Below, piece after piece: positions 45,200-57,017 of a stretch of DNA of 64,000 nucleotides; positions within the stretch are counted from its first letter, which is position 1; each line of letters starts with the position of its first letter. The stretch is from assembly GCA_022702545.1 (NCBI GenBank), contig JAHRBC010000001.1:5704001-5768000 (forward strand), written 5' to 3'. This DNA comes from Phycomyces nitens (lineage: Eukaryota; Mucoromycota; Mucoromycetes; Mucorales; Phycomycetaceae). A program made the position numbers and the translations under genes. The notes under the pieces were generated by a model. It was not told the DNA's origin, did no database searches, and worked only from the letters and a program-made list of their open reading frames with translations.

Positions 45200-45530
45200 T
45201 GTGCCACACTCCTAAAATGGATACTAGCTAGAAGATCAATACATCATAGCTATCTTTAGACTTTCCTTTCTGGTATACACACCCGCCACAGTTACCAATT
45301 ATTATATTTTGACACATCTTTATCCTAACTAGAAAACATATAAATACCAGTAGAGCTTGATAGTAGAAAGATCAAGCGAACAACGTCTTTTTATTAAATA
45401 ACTCATATTTGAACCCCCTGTTTCTGTCTCTTGCCTTGTCTGCTTGGATCAGTTCCTGATAACACTTTGCTAGGGGGAAAAAAACATATAAATACCCATT
45501 GCGCTTGATTCTAGAAGATCAAGCGGACAA
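45200..45530 (+). repeat. Promoter-like repeat with TATA and stem-loop, two units
   Basis: Two related units occur in tandem. Each has ACATATAAATACC followed by an inverted repeat GCTTGAT ... ATCAAGC (45,355-45,377 and 45,503-45,524) with an 8-9 nt loop, then a CAA-rich and CT-rich stretch. The left part (45,210-45,335) aligns with 58,353-58,475. It could be a solo long terminal repeat of a retroelement or a duplicated promoter. The perfect 7-bp arms are seen directly; the nature of the element is inferred. Confidence 0.6.
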
Positions 45531-45531
45531 T

Positions 45532-45784
45532 ATGTTAACAATGGAGCTTCTTCTCTTGTCTTGTCTGTTCCTCCTCCCTAGTCCAATTCCTTCCACTGGT
45601 AGCTATTGCTATATATTTTATTTATTTGACTTTATGAATAGAGATTCAAATGCACTAATAGTAAAATCAAACAAAGTAAAGAGTACTACTGGATCTAGCA
45701 CACGGTCCAAGGTAAGTATTTCGTCAATAGAAATATCAGTTGCAGTGGTCAAGTTTAGAAAATATAAAAAATCACAATGAATAA
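45532..45784 (+). CDS. Doubtful small secreted peptide
   Basis: Possible exons 45532-45598, 45662-45711 and 45746-45784, giving 51 aa. The first exon is a convincing signal peptide (MLTMELLLLSCLFLLPSPIP), 40 nt after a TATATAAA box. Exon 2 ends in a strong GTAAGT donor and the last exon starts after TTGCAG. The mature part (from VKSNKVKSTTGSS) is basic and Ser/Thr-rich with no motif. Read without splicing, the frame is open too (to 45,780). The leader comes from the repeat described at 45,200, so this may be a chance frame. Confidence 0.25.
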
Positions 45785-46046
45785 ATTATGAGTACTTGAA
45801 GTTGACAAGTCAAACTTTATATTGACTGATTAAGAGGCTTTATACTTTTGGCATCTTTTATTAATGCTATTGTTTTCTAAAATCTACATTATTGCCATTA
45901 AAATTAAGAAAAAGATTGCCGACAGATTGCCTCTCTAGAGTAAAACTTTAAGCTTATTAAAAATAAAAATAAAAGCTTGGAAAAAGTTTAATATGAATAA
46001 AATAATAGTATTTTTTTATTTGCATAAAGTAAGTTTTGAAATAAAC

Positions 46047-46078
<32 letters not shown>
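46047..46078. repeat. ATT trinucleotide microsatellite
   Basis: About ten uninterrupted ATT units in non-coding DNA, followed by GTTAAT-type hexamer repeats. Confidence 0.85.
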
Positions 46079-46082
<4 letters not shown>

Positions 46083-46816
46083 TAATGTTAATGTTAAATT
46101 AATTAAAAAAACATGGTTTTTATCTTGCAAGTTGTTTAAAAGATATGTTTGTATGACTAGGTTGAATAACATTGGAATATATGAAAATCTGCTGACATGT
46201 TAAATAAGGCCAGTAAAGACGACTTTCAAGCTGATGCTATTTTATCTTTGTATGGAATATTAAGTGAAGCCAACAGACAAAGGCGCCCGTATTGCTAATT
46301 ATAAAAGAAGAAAAGAAAAGGGAATTGTTTTAATCCTGGAAAAAAGTATATAGTATAAAGTTTTTCTTTTTCTTTTCAAGTATATGACAGTCACCTTTGT
46401 TGGATCTTCCACCATATGATTTCTAATGATGGCAAAAATAGGATTGTTAATTGTTTAAGATTATTATTATTTGAATATTCTGATGGTATTTCTCGTTCAT
46501 AGAAATAATGAAAATGGAAATGGATGAATATGTATAATCTAAAATATCACTAGTTGTATATGTATATAAAAATTGTAATACTTTATATTTATTGATCTAC
46601 TGTCAGAAAAGGGGCTCTATTCCTAGCATATTCTTTCGAGAATCAATGCTGTGTAAATAAAAATAAATATATCCTTGTATTATTATGATTAACGATAAGT
46701 TTTCTTTTTGCATAATCTAGAAAAAAAAAAGATATACAGGTACATTTCCTTGTAGTGCTTATATACTCATTTATATATGTATGTGTGAGATCAAAATATT
46801 GTACTTGATACATTGA

Positions 46817-47949
46817 TTAAAACAAACCAAAAGATGATCCGCCTGTCACTAAATATGATATGAGTATTAGAAGAGAAACATCATCATCAAGTAATAATAT
46901 CAACTTACAGCCGCCTACAATACCAGATACTGTTGCACTTACAACTTTTCCAAGTACATCTGACTTGGTAGAAGATGGTGCTGGAGTATTTAAGGTTGGG
47001 GAAAATACCGGATTGGCAAAAGTATTATTTCCACCCAAGATTTCAGCCATTTTTTGTTGCACCATTTGATTCTGCATTTCAAGTTGGTCATTATAATTGA
47101 CTTGAGTTATCTTATTCATCGTATTCATGTGCTAAAGAATATACGAGATTTTTGAGTGATTCTATAAACTGTTTGTATAGCTTATTATGTACTTACACTA
47201 CTTAAGAGGGCAGCCTGTTGTTGTTGAGATATCCTCTGAATTTCGTTGATATATTGCAAGGAATCGAATTGATTGGGTGTTGCAGAGGAAGCTCCCACAC
47301 CATAGGAAGGCAGGCCATAAAAGGCAGGATTATAAGAAGGCTGTGTATCGTTACCAGTACCAAACTTTGGAAACGTGGGTAACGTAGCCGATGCTGGGGC
47401 TGGGGCTGGTACTGGTGCTGGTGCTGCGGCAGGTCTTTGAGGTAGATCTGGAGCTGGAAGACTAGAGCTATGAGGTACAAACGTACTTTGAACATGGAGA
47501 ATAAAAAAACAGAGAACGTTAGACTCTAAACTTTTGAATACTTTTATTATGAAAAGTGTTTGATAACTTACCCCAGGGATTCAACATAGTTTTTAGGGAA
47601 TGTTCCGTTCATTCTGTCGACTGTACCACGCCATTGAATAGGACTTACTAAGGGAAAAATATATACAAAAAGATTATTCTCGAGTGAAAATCCCTCACTA
47701 ACAAAACAGAATCAAGACATATGTGTCCAAGAGGATTGCAAGTTTACCATGTTCTGTTACTTGTATAATATCGCCTTTTATAAATGAAATGTCTTGAGGA
47801 GACTTTGCAATGTAATCGTACAGTGCTCGTGCTATACCAATAGGTATATGTATGTTTAGTTCACGCAAAACACTTTCTTCTGGTTCTGGAGGGCATGGCG
47901 GTGGAGACGATTCAGGTATATACGGCGCGTGGGAGTAGTAGTTGTTCAT
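46817..47949 (-). CDS. SH3-domain protein A
   Basis: Exons 47949-47748, 47647-47572 (76 nt), 47485-47197, 47131-46909 and 46848-46817 (minus strand) give 273 aa. One SH3 domain spans about residues 38-92: ARALYDYIAKSPQDISFIKG, DIIQVTEHG, then across the intron WRGTVDRMNGTFPKNYVE, with the ALYDY, Trp and FPxNYV ligand-groove residues in place. A Pro/Ala-rich linker follows, then a Gln-rich possible coiled coil (NEIQRISQQQQAALL, QLEMQNQMVQQKMAEI) and a Gly-rich end (SGIVGGLTGGSSFGLF). Such proteins act as adaptors in actin or membrane work; the partner is unknown. It is head-to-head with SH3 protein B, which has the same exon 2 length and SH3-splitting intron. Confidence 0.85.
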
Positions 47950-49780
47950 CAGTAAGAGGTATTTACAAGGAAAAGGGCTGTTAAGATCTGCAGTATACTA
48001 CAAGATATTTGAAATAAAAAAAAAGATAGGCAAAAGGATCCTTAAGCGAGAAGAAAGGCAAGAATATAAGAGTTAGACAAAAGTTTATGTTCAATCTATA
48101 CAGATGTTGCCTATCTCGAAAAAATAACTCTTTGGTATCCACATAATCTATTTTACTTTTGGGAGAATTATCAAAATAACATGCTTCTTGGACTATAACA
48201 GAAAGTTTGCTTTATGTTTTGGATCAATATCCAGTCTTGGCTTTCATTCATAACCATGACTTTTGCTTGTTATTGGTATTCATGGCATCAACTCTTTCTT
48301 TTAATTCGTCCTTTAAAATCTTCTAATTAAGGAAACGACCGATCAGTCTTTGCCTTTTATTTACTTTCTTTTTTGGTGTATCACAGGCTGAAATAGGTAA
48401 AATTAGAATTGTTCTTTTTATCCTTTTTTTTGCTCTCTTGTAGTCTGTTTATTCGCACACATTTTGTATTTCAATTTGGTAGATCAACACATTATGGATT
48501 CCTATTTTCCTTTTACTGATGCTGCGGAAGTATGACAAACAAGCTGATACACAATCAACATATTTTTGTACTACTTTATGCAGTACATCCCAATACGTCA
48601 GTTGAGATGAATAAAACTACTTTTTTTCTTCTTCTTTTCTTTTGAAAATAAAGTCTCTTTTTGCCTCTATACAAATTTCATGCCTGAATTAACAAGACTC
48701 TAATAATAATAATCATTTCCAAGCATATATTTCTATAGAATCTTTTTCTTTCAGGAGACAAAAGAACAGGGCTTATATTTTGTGCAATATCAACATATCT
48801 TTATTAGGGTATTTTATAAATTTACAGTAGCGAGTACGGCAAGGATCCCTTGATACCACACTTTCCGTACTTGTACAACACTTGTACTGACCAACGTAGC
48901 GGATCATCCCTCAATGTACTCATATGCCACCAAGTAGCGGAGATTGTATAATTGATGCGCCGATATTATAAAGAACCTGACTTGGAGCGTTCACTTGGGC
49001 ATTTGTTTTATTGTGTATCTATGCAAAGGTACCGATCATTTGCTCAAGTAATATAGAATTTATATAGATGCCTTTTGAATCATTAGGCATTCTTTAATAA
49101 AAGTATAAAGGTATTGCTGGGAATACGCTGTTTAAATATTAAATGTAAGTTAATTTGTCGTGCGAGGATTGTACAACTCAGAAAAAGGTACAAATGTATT
49201 GCTTTGAGCAAATGTTAAGTACACAGGTTCAGTAGCTGTTATTTACCTGGGCTGTTTTATGCTCAATTGGCCACAAGTATCCACTAAATGTTAAATATAA
49301 ATAGTATTCTAGATACCATGTGTATTAAGATATTTAAGAAAAAGTCAAGTATTCATAATCTGGGTCGTATTGCTAAAGCTACCATTTGCTATGAAATATA
49401 TAATTATTAGACATGACTCATCCTATCTATGTGTTTTCTTTCGCATTCTTTGTTTAACGGCATGGTGTTAATGATATCTTGTGTCCCCACTGTACGCCTC
49501 TTCATTGCTAAAAAGTATTCAACCATGAGGCCCAGATGCTCTCACAAAGTATATAAATATATATATATGTACATGGAGCAATAACAACGTCAAGATGGTC
49601 TAAACCGTTAAGACAATTTAAAACCGTCAATTCGTTTTTCTTTTTTTTTGTACCCAGTCTAGTAATCAAACATATTTTGAACACTATAAAATCAATAAAT
49701 ATGTTGTTGTTGTTTTTTTTTACTCTCCTTGATTCCTTCTCAACGAATCAAATTTAACCTCCCATCTTTACCTTGTTAGC
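47950..49780. other. Spacer between the divergent SH3 genes
   Basis: About 1.8 kb, AT-rich, with T-rich pyrimidine runs before both genes (about 48,360-48,460 and 49,636-49,720) and a TATATATA run at 49,558-49,570. No gene is supported. Confidence 0.45.
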
Positions 49781-51308
49781 ATGAGCGAAAGTGATCTTAT
49801 TGTCAACAAACATTTGCTTGTATCGACAATAAGTCATCTTGGAATATTGCACCAGCGTCAATGTATTGACAAAAAGGCCTTTGATGATATCATTGCCATG
49901 TTATACGCGCAGTTTGATAAGCCTCTTCCTCCACAGCCCAATGTTGAGCCCGTAATCAAGCATGTCCCTCACGAAAAAGATGAAACTATGGAAGAAAATT
50001 CGAAGCAATTGATAGAGAAACCAGATAACAAGCTGCCATCCTTACCTACCATGCAGCCTGTATCTCAATCCTCTTCTCAATCTTCTTCTCAATCTTCCTC
50101 TCAATCTTCTATTCAGCCCGTATCCCAATCTCCCATGAGCTCCAATATACAGCTTCCGTCTCAGTCTCCTGTGCATCCTTCACAGCCAATAGTTCAGCCA
50201 GGGACTCAACAGACTATCCAGCCCACTGGACCGCCTAATATCGATATCCCTACCCAATACTTTCCCCAGCCTACTGTTCAATCGCCAGTACAGAGTACTC
50301 CCCTGCAGCCGTTTCCTGTAAAGACGCAAAGCTTTATTCAGAGTCCCCAACCTTCACCTAGCTCTCCTCCACCTGCCTACAGTCGACCAGTACCAAAGGT
50401 ACCTCTGGGTAGGGTAGTGGCTATCTACGATTTTGTGCCATCAAAGCCAATCCATCTCGCCTTCAAGAAAGGAGATATTATACAAGTTACGGATCATAGT
50501 AAGTTTCTCGTTGGCATTATCAGTTGAGCCATTATTGCAAGTTGGATATAATCTTCATTTGTATGCGTCGCTAATTTTCTTTTAGTAAACACTGACTGGT
50601 CTCAGGGATCCCTTGGTAGAAGTAGCGGTATTTTCCCTCGCAATAGAGTTAGAGCAGAAAGGTAATCTATATTTTATCAAATCCACGAGTTCATAATGTA
50701 CGACCTATTTAACTTTGGAAAATAGCTCAACATCTAATTCAAGACCGACTTCAATGATTACTCCCCCAATGACACCTCAGATTCCTATATCATTGTATCC
50801 CTCCAACAGCTCTACACCAGGATATATAAACTCTGGAACATTTCCATTAACGCCTCAGCAACAACAACAGCAACAATTGCAACTTCAACAATTGCAACAG
50901 CAACAAATGCAACAGCAGCAATTACAGCAGCAGCAAATACTACACCTACAGCAGCAACAGCAACAACAACAACAGCAACAACAGCAGCAACAACAACAGC
51001 AGCAATCATTGCAACAGCAGCAATCATTGCAACAAAGTTCTGACTATAAAGGCAGCTTTGATGGTAATAACATCCCATCATACAACTCTGTGGTAGAGAC
51101 CCAGGAATCATCATCGCGACTATCAGGAATTGCCTCTAGAATTGGCGAGGTAACTCTCACTGCAGCAATATCCGGATTTGCTTCTACGAGTAAGTTCTTT
51201 TTACAAGTTTATATATAAGTATTAGTTATTTTATTAATACCCTTTATTATTATTATTATTTTATTTCAAGTTGGATCAGATGCAGCACAATCGTTCCTTA
51301 ATAATTAA
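49781..51308 (+). CDS. SH3-domain protein B with poly-Q region
   Basis: Exons 49781-50498, 50586-50661 (76 nt), 50726-51189 and 51271-51308 give 431 aa. An N-terminal helical part (LLVSTISHLGILHQRQCIDK, FDDIIAMLYAQFDKPLPPQP) resembles the N-terminus found on Lsb1/Pin3-type SH3 adaptors. A Ser/Gln/Pro-rich region with SSQSSSQ repeats follows, then one SH3 domain (about 208-265: VVAIYDFVPSKPIHLAFKKG, DIIQVTDH, TDWSQGSLGRSSGIFPRNRV). Next is a Gln-rich tract of about 60 residues (50,856-51,036) and a Gly/Ala end (FASTIGSDAAQSFLNN). In yeast, Lsb1 and Pin3 bind the WASP-like protein Las17 at actin patches; that role is inferred. It pairs with SH3 protein A. Confidence 0.85.
50856..51036 (+). repeat. 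CAA/CAG repeat coding for poly-glutamine
   Basis: Mixed CAA and CAG codons with a few CTA/TTG/ATG interruptions, inside exon 3 of SH3 protein B. The mixture argues for selection or age rather than a recent pure-CAG expansion. The antisense frame across it is an artefact. Confidence 0.85.
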
Positions 51309-54070
51309 TCGAAGTTGACTACTTAAGCGAGTATATATATATATATATATATATTAAACACCATTCATATAAGTGCTCTACATATCTATACATATTTTAT
51401 AATCCTATACAATACACCAAGTATCCTATAATTTTTTTTAAAAAAAATACATTACATATTTTAAAGGCAATTTTGAATGTAACTTTAGTAATTGGTGAAT
51501 TAGATGATTAGGATGTAAAAATATTGACCGGGGCCTTGTGGGTCCCCACATTGTTTTTACACCAAGTATATATATATATATATATATATGTGCTGAACGT
51601 ATATTGGTGTTGTCTCGTTTTGGTCAATATCTGCCATTAAAATATATGCTTAAAACTAGGGGTTTCTGGAGAATATTGTAATTTTGGTGGTGCTTGATAC
51701 TGCAATAATATATTGTATTCTATCTTTGGTCAATTATCCTAAAAATTAACTGTAATTTTCTTTAATATGTAGCTATGAATTTAACATATCGTTTAAATTC
51801 TTGAGATAATATACGAATTTATGCGTGAATCATTTGATAGTTGGAACATGTGGATAAAGAACGAATCGATAAAATGTATTATATAAAAGAAACATTTATA
51901 CAAATATAATACCCAAATGTTTTATTTGAGAATCCATTCTATAACTATATAATAGACTTTTGCTTGATAAATTGTGTTGAGATTTTTGAAAATAGCTTTT
52001 TTTTTACAAAAAAAACATGAATATGAATGGCTATTGGCTACTATATTAAAAGCATTGTACTTGTTCTTTGAATCAAGGGTTATGAATGCCCACTTTCACC
52101 TGTACAGTTGAATGTTCATAGCAATTATCTGTACCTCTTGGCCAGTCATATAACCGTAATATAATTTTATCTATATTATTAGAATGTAATAACAATCTGT
52201 CCCAGATTCTCGGCAAATTAAAAACAGTAAATATAATAATTTCTCTAATTCCAGGTTTTGTACAACTAGAGAGTTTGAGCGTAACATTCTATATATTCCA
52301 AAATGAGGTTTTGGTAATATAATGTATGTATGTATGTACGTATGTAAAGATCTTGTCGTCTGAGATAGCAATTTGCTGATTCCTCGGAATTAGATTAGCC
52401 AATTTGGCGGACACATATGACTTTACAGGAATATTGGACTACTGTAACAGAAATGTATAGACAATTGAAGAGTGACACATTAACGACCTCCTATAAATTG
52501 GTAATTATAGCCACTCGTAGATATTTTAAATAAGAACAAATATTGATTTTCTAAATTGTATATATCTCAAAATAGATTACCTTTACCTTAACCCACGCCA
52601 TACCATATACTGGGTGTTTAATGTCCATATCGGGAAGCATGCTATGTGATTTTTATTATATATATTAAACTTTTCCTTTTTCTATAGATATTCTGTAGAT
52701 ATTTGCTATTATTATTATTGTAAATCGTTGGGCATTTCAATGATAGTCTTTGCCAAGTAAATATTGTTATATCATTTTAACAATTAATAAGAATAAAGAT
52801 AATAATAATCTAATAATAACCTAATAATCATCATTATTATCATCATCACCATATTATTAAAACCAATAAACATTCAGTTTGATGCACCCAAATAATACAA
52901 AATATAGATTATATATTAAAGAATCATTTTTCAAGTACCATTCTATTTTATTCTTGGTATTCAATTCAAAAAGGCATTTTTGTACCAATTAATGACTATA
53001 TTCATGCGATACAGCAGAATTGGCTACTGGTATAATATAGCTTGTCTCAAGTTGAACTAGCATTAAATAAATAAATAAGTATACATATTTTTTTTCTGAA
53101 ATGTAGATTCCTGATGAAAGACATCAAGAAATCCACAAAGGCACGGATTTGTGTATTAGAGAAATTAACAGACACTTATTGCGGAGATGAAATATAGCCT
53201 ATCATAGATCGCGTAAATCTATATTTAGACGTTACATTTTGCTGATATATTTGTCTTGTTTCCTATAAAGTCAATTGTGTGTGATTAAATAAGATTATTA
53301 GTTCTATAAAAAGAAACATTGGTTGGCTTAAGAATTAGCCATTTGTGTATGTATAATCTCAAGTGTGGTTTGTAAGATAGCCTGATAAGTAGCTTTTGGG
53401 TTATTAATATAATAACAATAATAATAATAATAATAATAATATGAAAATGAAATATTTCGGAATAAACCCTTATTTTCTCATTTATTTGGGGAAACAAGAT
53501 GGAAATAAATTACAAAATAAATTGGTGAAATCAAATATTAGAAACTATAGATGAGTATATCATTCTCAAATTATACTCTTGTGAACCCACTGCAAAAGAT
53601 TTACAATGTTTTCTGACTATTACACTGATGTCTCCTAGTAAAAATCTGGTTAAGGATAGTGTAATACTATTGTGACTGTAGATGAGTTCTACACCATTTA
53701 TGTACAAGGGGATCTCCCTAAATGATCAAAATCACGTACAAATAAATTGATTGTACAAAGAAATTTGGGACGAACAATGGGATTATGTGTGTGTGTGTGT
53801 GTGTGTGTGCACATAGATAATTGTAGAGTCATATAATATAGATTGGTTTGACTAGAAGATTGTCATATGCGGGGAAGGTACAGTGGTCAATTAATGGTAT
53901 AGACTTATTGTTATTTATAAATCTGCAGCAGAAGATACTGGTTTCTTCGACCATTCCTCCTAATCTAGAATTCTTAGCCTCGTGTTGGCGTGCATTGTAA
54001 CCCAGTGTATTGCAGTGCAGTAATACTGAATCGAGCAGATCTATATTCAAATGGTACTTGGGCTGGCCAG
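51309..54070. other. Long gene-poor region
   Basis: About 2.8 kb with (TA)n runs at 51,332-51,354 and 51,569-51,588, (TGTA)n near 52,322-52,345, an (AAT)n tract near 53,415-53,442 and a (GT)n run at 53,787-53,808. No supported gene. Confidence 0.45.
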
Positions 54071-54078
54071 TATAAAAG
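54071..54078 (+). promoter_or_regulatory. TATA box of the downstream zinc-finger gene
   Basis: TATAAAAG, 129 nt before the ATG at 54,200, with a CT-rich leader between them. Confidence 0.5.
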
Positions 54079-54199
54079 TAATAATCAATTCAATGTCGAA
54101 TTTTCCAGATTATTAATCTATATAAACCAGACTCATTTTTTTCCATTCAGTCTCTTTTACCAAATTCAACACCTATTATTTGCTCTCATCATACCAATA

Positions 54200-55207
54200 A
54201 TGCCCATTGATCAATCTTTCCAAAGCCACAATTTGCCTCGGTACTATCCAGAGCCTTGCTACCCATTCAATGGCCTCAGTTCGACCAAGACCGAATCCCA
54301 ATACAATCAGCCACCTTTAACAACAATCACTGATCAGTCAACAAACATATTTGTCGAATCTCAGGAATCACTCGTTGCCCCAAAATGCCTGAATATTGCG
54401 CTGGGTACATGGTTTTTTTGCTAGATAATCTTCATAAAGTATACTAACAATTGGCTATTAGATTTTCTCGATACCTATCCTATTACACAACTTGCCAATT
54501 CGGGAACATCAAGGGGATTTAACAGCAGCACTTCATCTTTAGCTGGAAACTTGACACCTCAATCTGAAATGTTTTATGAGGATCCTTTTGGTGATATTTA
54601 TTTTGGAAATTCCCAGTGCCACGGTTCACAAAGAGCATCGAACAGCTACAGTGAATACGGTAGTGCCAATTCAAGCCAATGTCTAGACCAATATCAGAGT
54701 CTGCCTTTGACATTTGATGAACATCCCGATTATAAAGCATTGGATACACCCCAGTTCCAAAGTATCCCACCTTTTTACCTGCCAGTGCCTGATTACCGAC
54801 ACTCTTCTGTTGCCATGGCAGTGCCCGGAACCAGTTACAGCCACTCACACCAAACCATGGACTTTGTAGTGCCTTCTCAAGCAGCTCTCATGAGTTCTGT
54901 GACACATATTGCTCACAACAGACACCAGAAGATTTATCACAAGCAATCACAACCAAAGACAGTCGATCTTTTGTCCCAATCGAGTGAACTGGCTGGAAAG
55001 GGACGAAGCGAGGGGGATCTCATCTCCACACAACAAGACAAAAAGTATGCTTGTGATCAATGCGACTATCAGAGCAATCGCAATAGCAACCTTTCTAGAC
55101 ACAAGGAAACACATGCCGCTGATCGTCCCAAGCTGAGTTGTGGGGGCTGTAAGAAACACTTTGCCAACAAGCACAACCTTGGGAGGCACAATTGCAAGAA
55201 GACTTGA
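54200..55207 (+). CDS. C2H2 zinc-finger protein with atypical second finger
   Basis: Exons 54200-54404 and 54462-55207 give 316 aa. The intron (G|GTACAT to CTATTAG, phase 1) joins CLNIAL to DFLDTYPITQ. Most of the protein is Ser/Gln/Tyr/Pro-rich and disordered, as in many fungal transcription regulators. The C-terminus has a standard finger (YACDQCDYQSNRNSNLSRHK with His closing at ETH) and a second, shortened one (CGGCKKHFANKHNLGRHNC) in which the last ligand would be a Cys only two residues after the His, an unusual spacing that may not hold zinc normally. Two tandem C-terminal fingers recall the fungal Msn2/Crz1-like layout, but I cannot assign a member. Confidence 0.82.
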
Positions 55208-55931
55208 GAATACCGAGGCAAAACGATTACGATCAATATCCCTTTCTTCTTCTTCTTATTCATGCTTATGATAATTGTATTCCTATCGATTAATTTCTGT
55301 AATTATACCTCACCTCACTTTATTGGCTTAAATAACTACTATATGTATTTAAGCTAACCGTGTTTAATTCAACCTTACATTCTACCTATCTTTTAATTAT
55401 CCTTTCCTTTTTTTTTGGGATTTACTTGACAAATTTATTAAAATATAATCATCTTGGCACTCCAGATACAAGAAACTATGAGATGCTTATTGCCAGAATT
55501 ATCACTCCCATCATTACACTTTTTTATGTATGTATTTATTTATTTATCCCGGTTTATGTTCTCTGTCTGTAGTACTTGATTCTAATCGCCTGAATATATA
55601 TATATATATGGATGAATATTTATATGCCATTTTCACCGCTTGGTACGGAAAAAGTCTCGGAGCACGATTTTGTAAAGAGTAGCATGTGTTCAAAGAGCAA
55701 AGAGAAAGAAAGAGAAAAAAGAGGAGAGGAGATGTACCAATTGAAAGCATATCTGTCTATTGATATGCACACATGATTATGTTTGTGCCTCGTACCTTGT
55801 TGAAGCCAAAATGGCTTAGAATAAGAGCAAGATACAAAACAAACCATAAACACACCATATACATCCCCTTTTTACAGTTCACAAGAAGAAGAAGAAGAAA
55901 AACTATCGCCATTCAACTCGTAATCTCAATC
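55208..55931. other. Spacer between zinc-finger and F-box genes
   Basis: About 720 bp. It has an (AT)n run near 55,596-55,608 and a GA-rich purine stretch at 55,700-55,730. No supported gene. Confidence 0.45.
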
Positions 55932-57017
55932 ATGGCATCAAGATTACCATTTGAAATCTTGAGTCTCATTGCATCCTACATCTCAATCACCGACAGATTC
56001 CACTGTACAACAGTCTGCAAAACATGGGCACCAGCATTTAAAGATTCTTTACGAGGAGTATTGACTATCAATCCAAGGAACCTAGGAATTATCCATCATT
56101 TACTAGAAACCGAACAGCCAATACTAAACTATGATGAAAGATGTATCTGGGCACTAAAGATTATTGGGTCACTAAACATCAGCAATAAAGAATTCCTATG
56201 GATACAAAGACGCTTCCCGGAATTGACGTGTCTTAATATTAGAGAAGAAAGCCTGGATCCCATAAACTATCGACTGCTAGACTGGAGTGCCTGGAAATCC
56301 TTGAAACATCTAGAACTCGATCTTCCAAACCTAGAAACCCGCAATCAATTTAGCCAGATCCTGGAGATTCTATCATCTATACCTAGCCTTGAGAATCTCA
56401 CCCTTGAAGATTGCACAATAAGCCAAGAATATCACTGCAGTTTGGCCGACATTGAGAGACTCGGTGTCTACTTGCCACTATTGGAATATCTTCACCTACG
56501 GATCAAATTTGATGAACTGTCAACGGTCCTAGTCGATCAATTCCAAAATTTGATTCCAGAAACCCGACTAAAGACTCTCGAGATTTGCTGTGAAGGAATG
56601 GATTTGATATGGCTATTTTACTTTTCTACAAAATATCCAAATATACACACCTTCTTGTGGGAAATCGAACAAGTAACCACCACACGCCTTTGCCAAGATT
56701 CCCGGCTGACAAACACGGCAGATATCCATGACAGCCTCAAAGCATCACACCATGGGATAATGTTGGCTGCATCAAAAATACCCTCTTTTTTCCCTTGCCT
56801 AAAGTCACTCACACTTAACGAGAGAGCAGTTCCGACCTGGAGACACATATCGTTTTGGACTCTGGTCCTCAATCACAGGACCCCACTCAAGCATCTTTAT
56901 TACCGTATGAACTTGGCTAATGTCAATCCAGAAATTTCTGAAAAAATAATAGTCAGATGTATGGATGCCTGTGTGACAAGAGTAACAACACTTTACATGG
57001 TATTAGATTACTTGTAG
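55932..57017 (+). CDS. F-box/LRR-like protein
   Basis: Intronless, 361 aa. The first ~45 residues are an F-box (LPFEILSLIASYISITDRFH then CTTVCKTWAPAF), which docks to Skp1 in SCF ubiquitin ligases. The rest holds irregular leucine-rich repeats (LKHLELDLPNLETRNQF, LENLTLEDCTI, LEYLHLRIKFD, LKTLEICCEGM, LKSLTLNERAV) expected to recognise a substrate. The start MASRLPFEIL was chosen because the F-box begins right there; the longer open frame upstream (from 55,773) shows no similarity. Lack of introns contrasts with every other sizeable intact gene here and is typical of expanded fungal F-box families. A paralogue begins at 62,608. Confidence 0.88.
   Translation: MASRLPFEILSLIASYISITDRFHCTTVCKTWAPAFKDSLRGVLTINPRNLGIIHHLLETEQPILNYDERCIWALKIIGSLNISNKEFLWIQRRFPELTCLNIREESLDPINYRLLDWSAWKSLKHLELDLPNLETRNQFSQILEILSSIPSLENLTLEDCTISQEYHCSLADIERLGVYLPLLEYLHLRIKFDELSTVLVDQFQNLIPETRLKTLEICCEGMDLIWLFYFSTKYPNIHTFLWEIEQVTTTRLCQDSRLTNTADIHDSLKASHHGIMLAASKIPSFFPCLKSLTLNERAVPTWRHISFWTLVLNHRTPLKHLYYRMNLANVNPEISEKIIVRCMDACVTRVTTLYMVLDYL

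Larger units (their letters stand above)
43684..46816. other. Long gene-poor region with promoter-like repeats
   Basis: About 3.1 kb. A 61-codon minus-strand frame at 43,858-44,043 has no motif. A TATAAAAGGG promoter-like site at 44,458 has no gene after it. Promoter-like repeats with stem-loops lie at 45,200-45,530, followed by a doubtful small secreted frame. An (ATT)n tract lies at 46,047-46,078. Confidence 0.4.

Noticed and set aside
50812..51114. Ala/Val-rich antisense frame at the poly-Q region
   Set aside because: It arises only from reading the CAA/CAG repeat backwards.
53829..54050. 73-codon minus-strand frame upstream of the zinc-finger gene
   Set aside because: It lies in the promoter region of the gene at 54,200, has no motif and no supporting signals.
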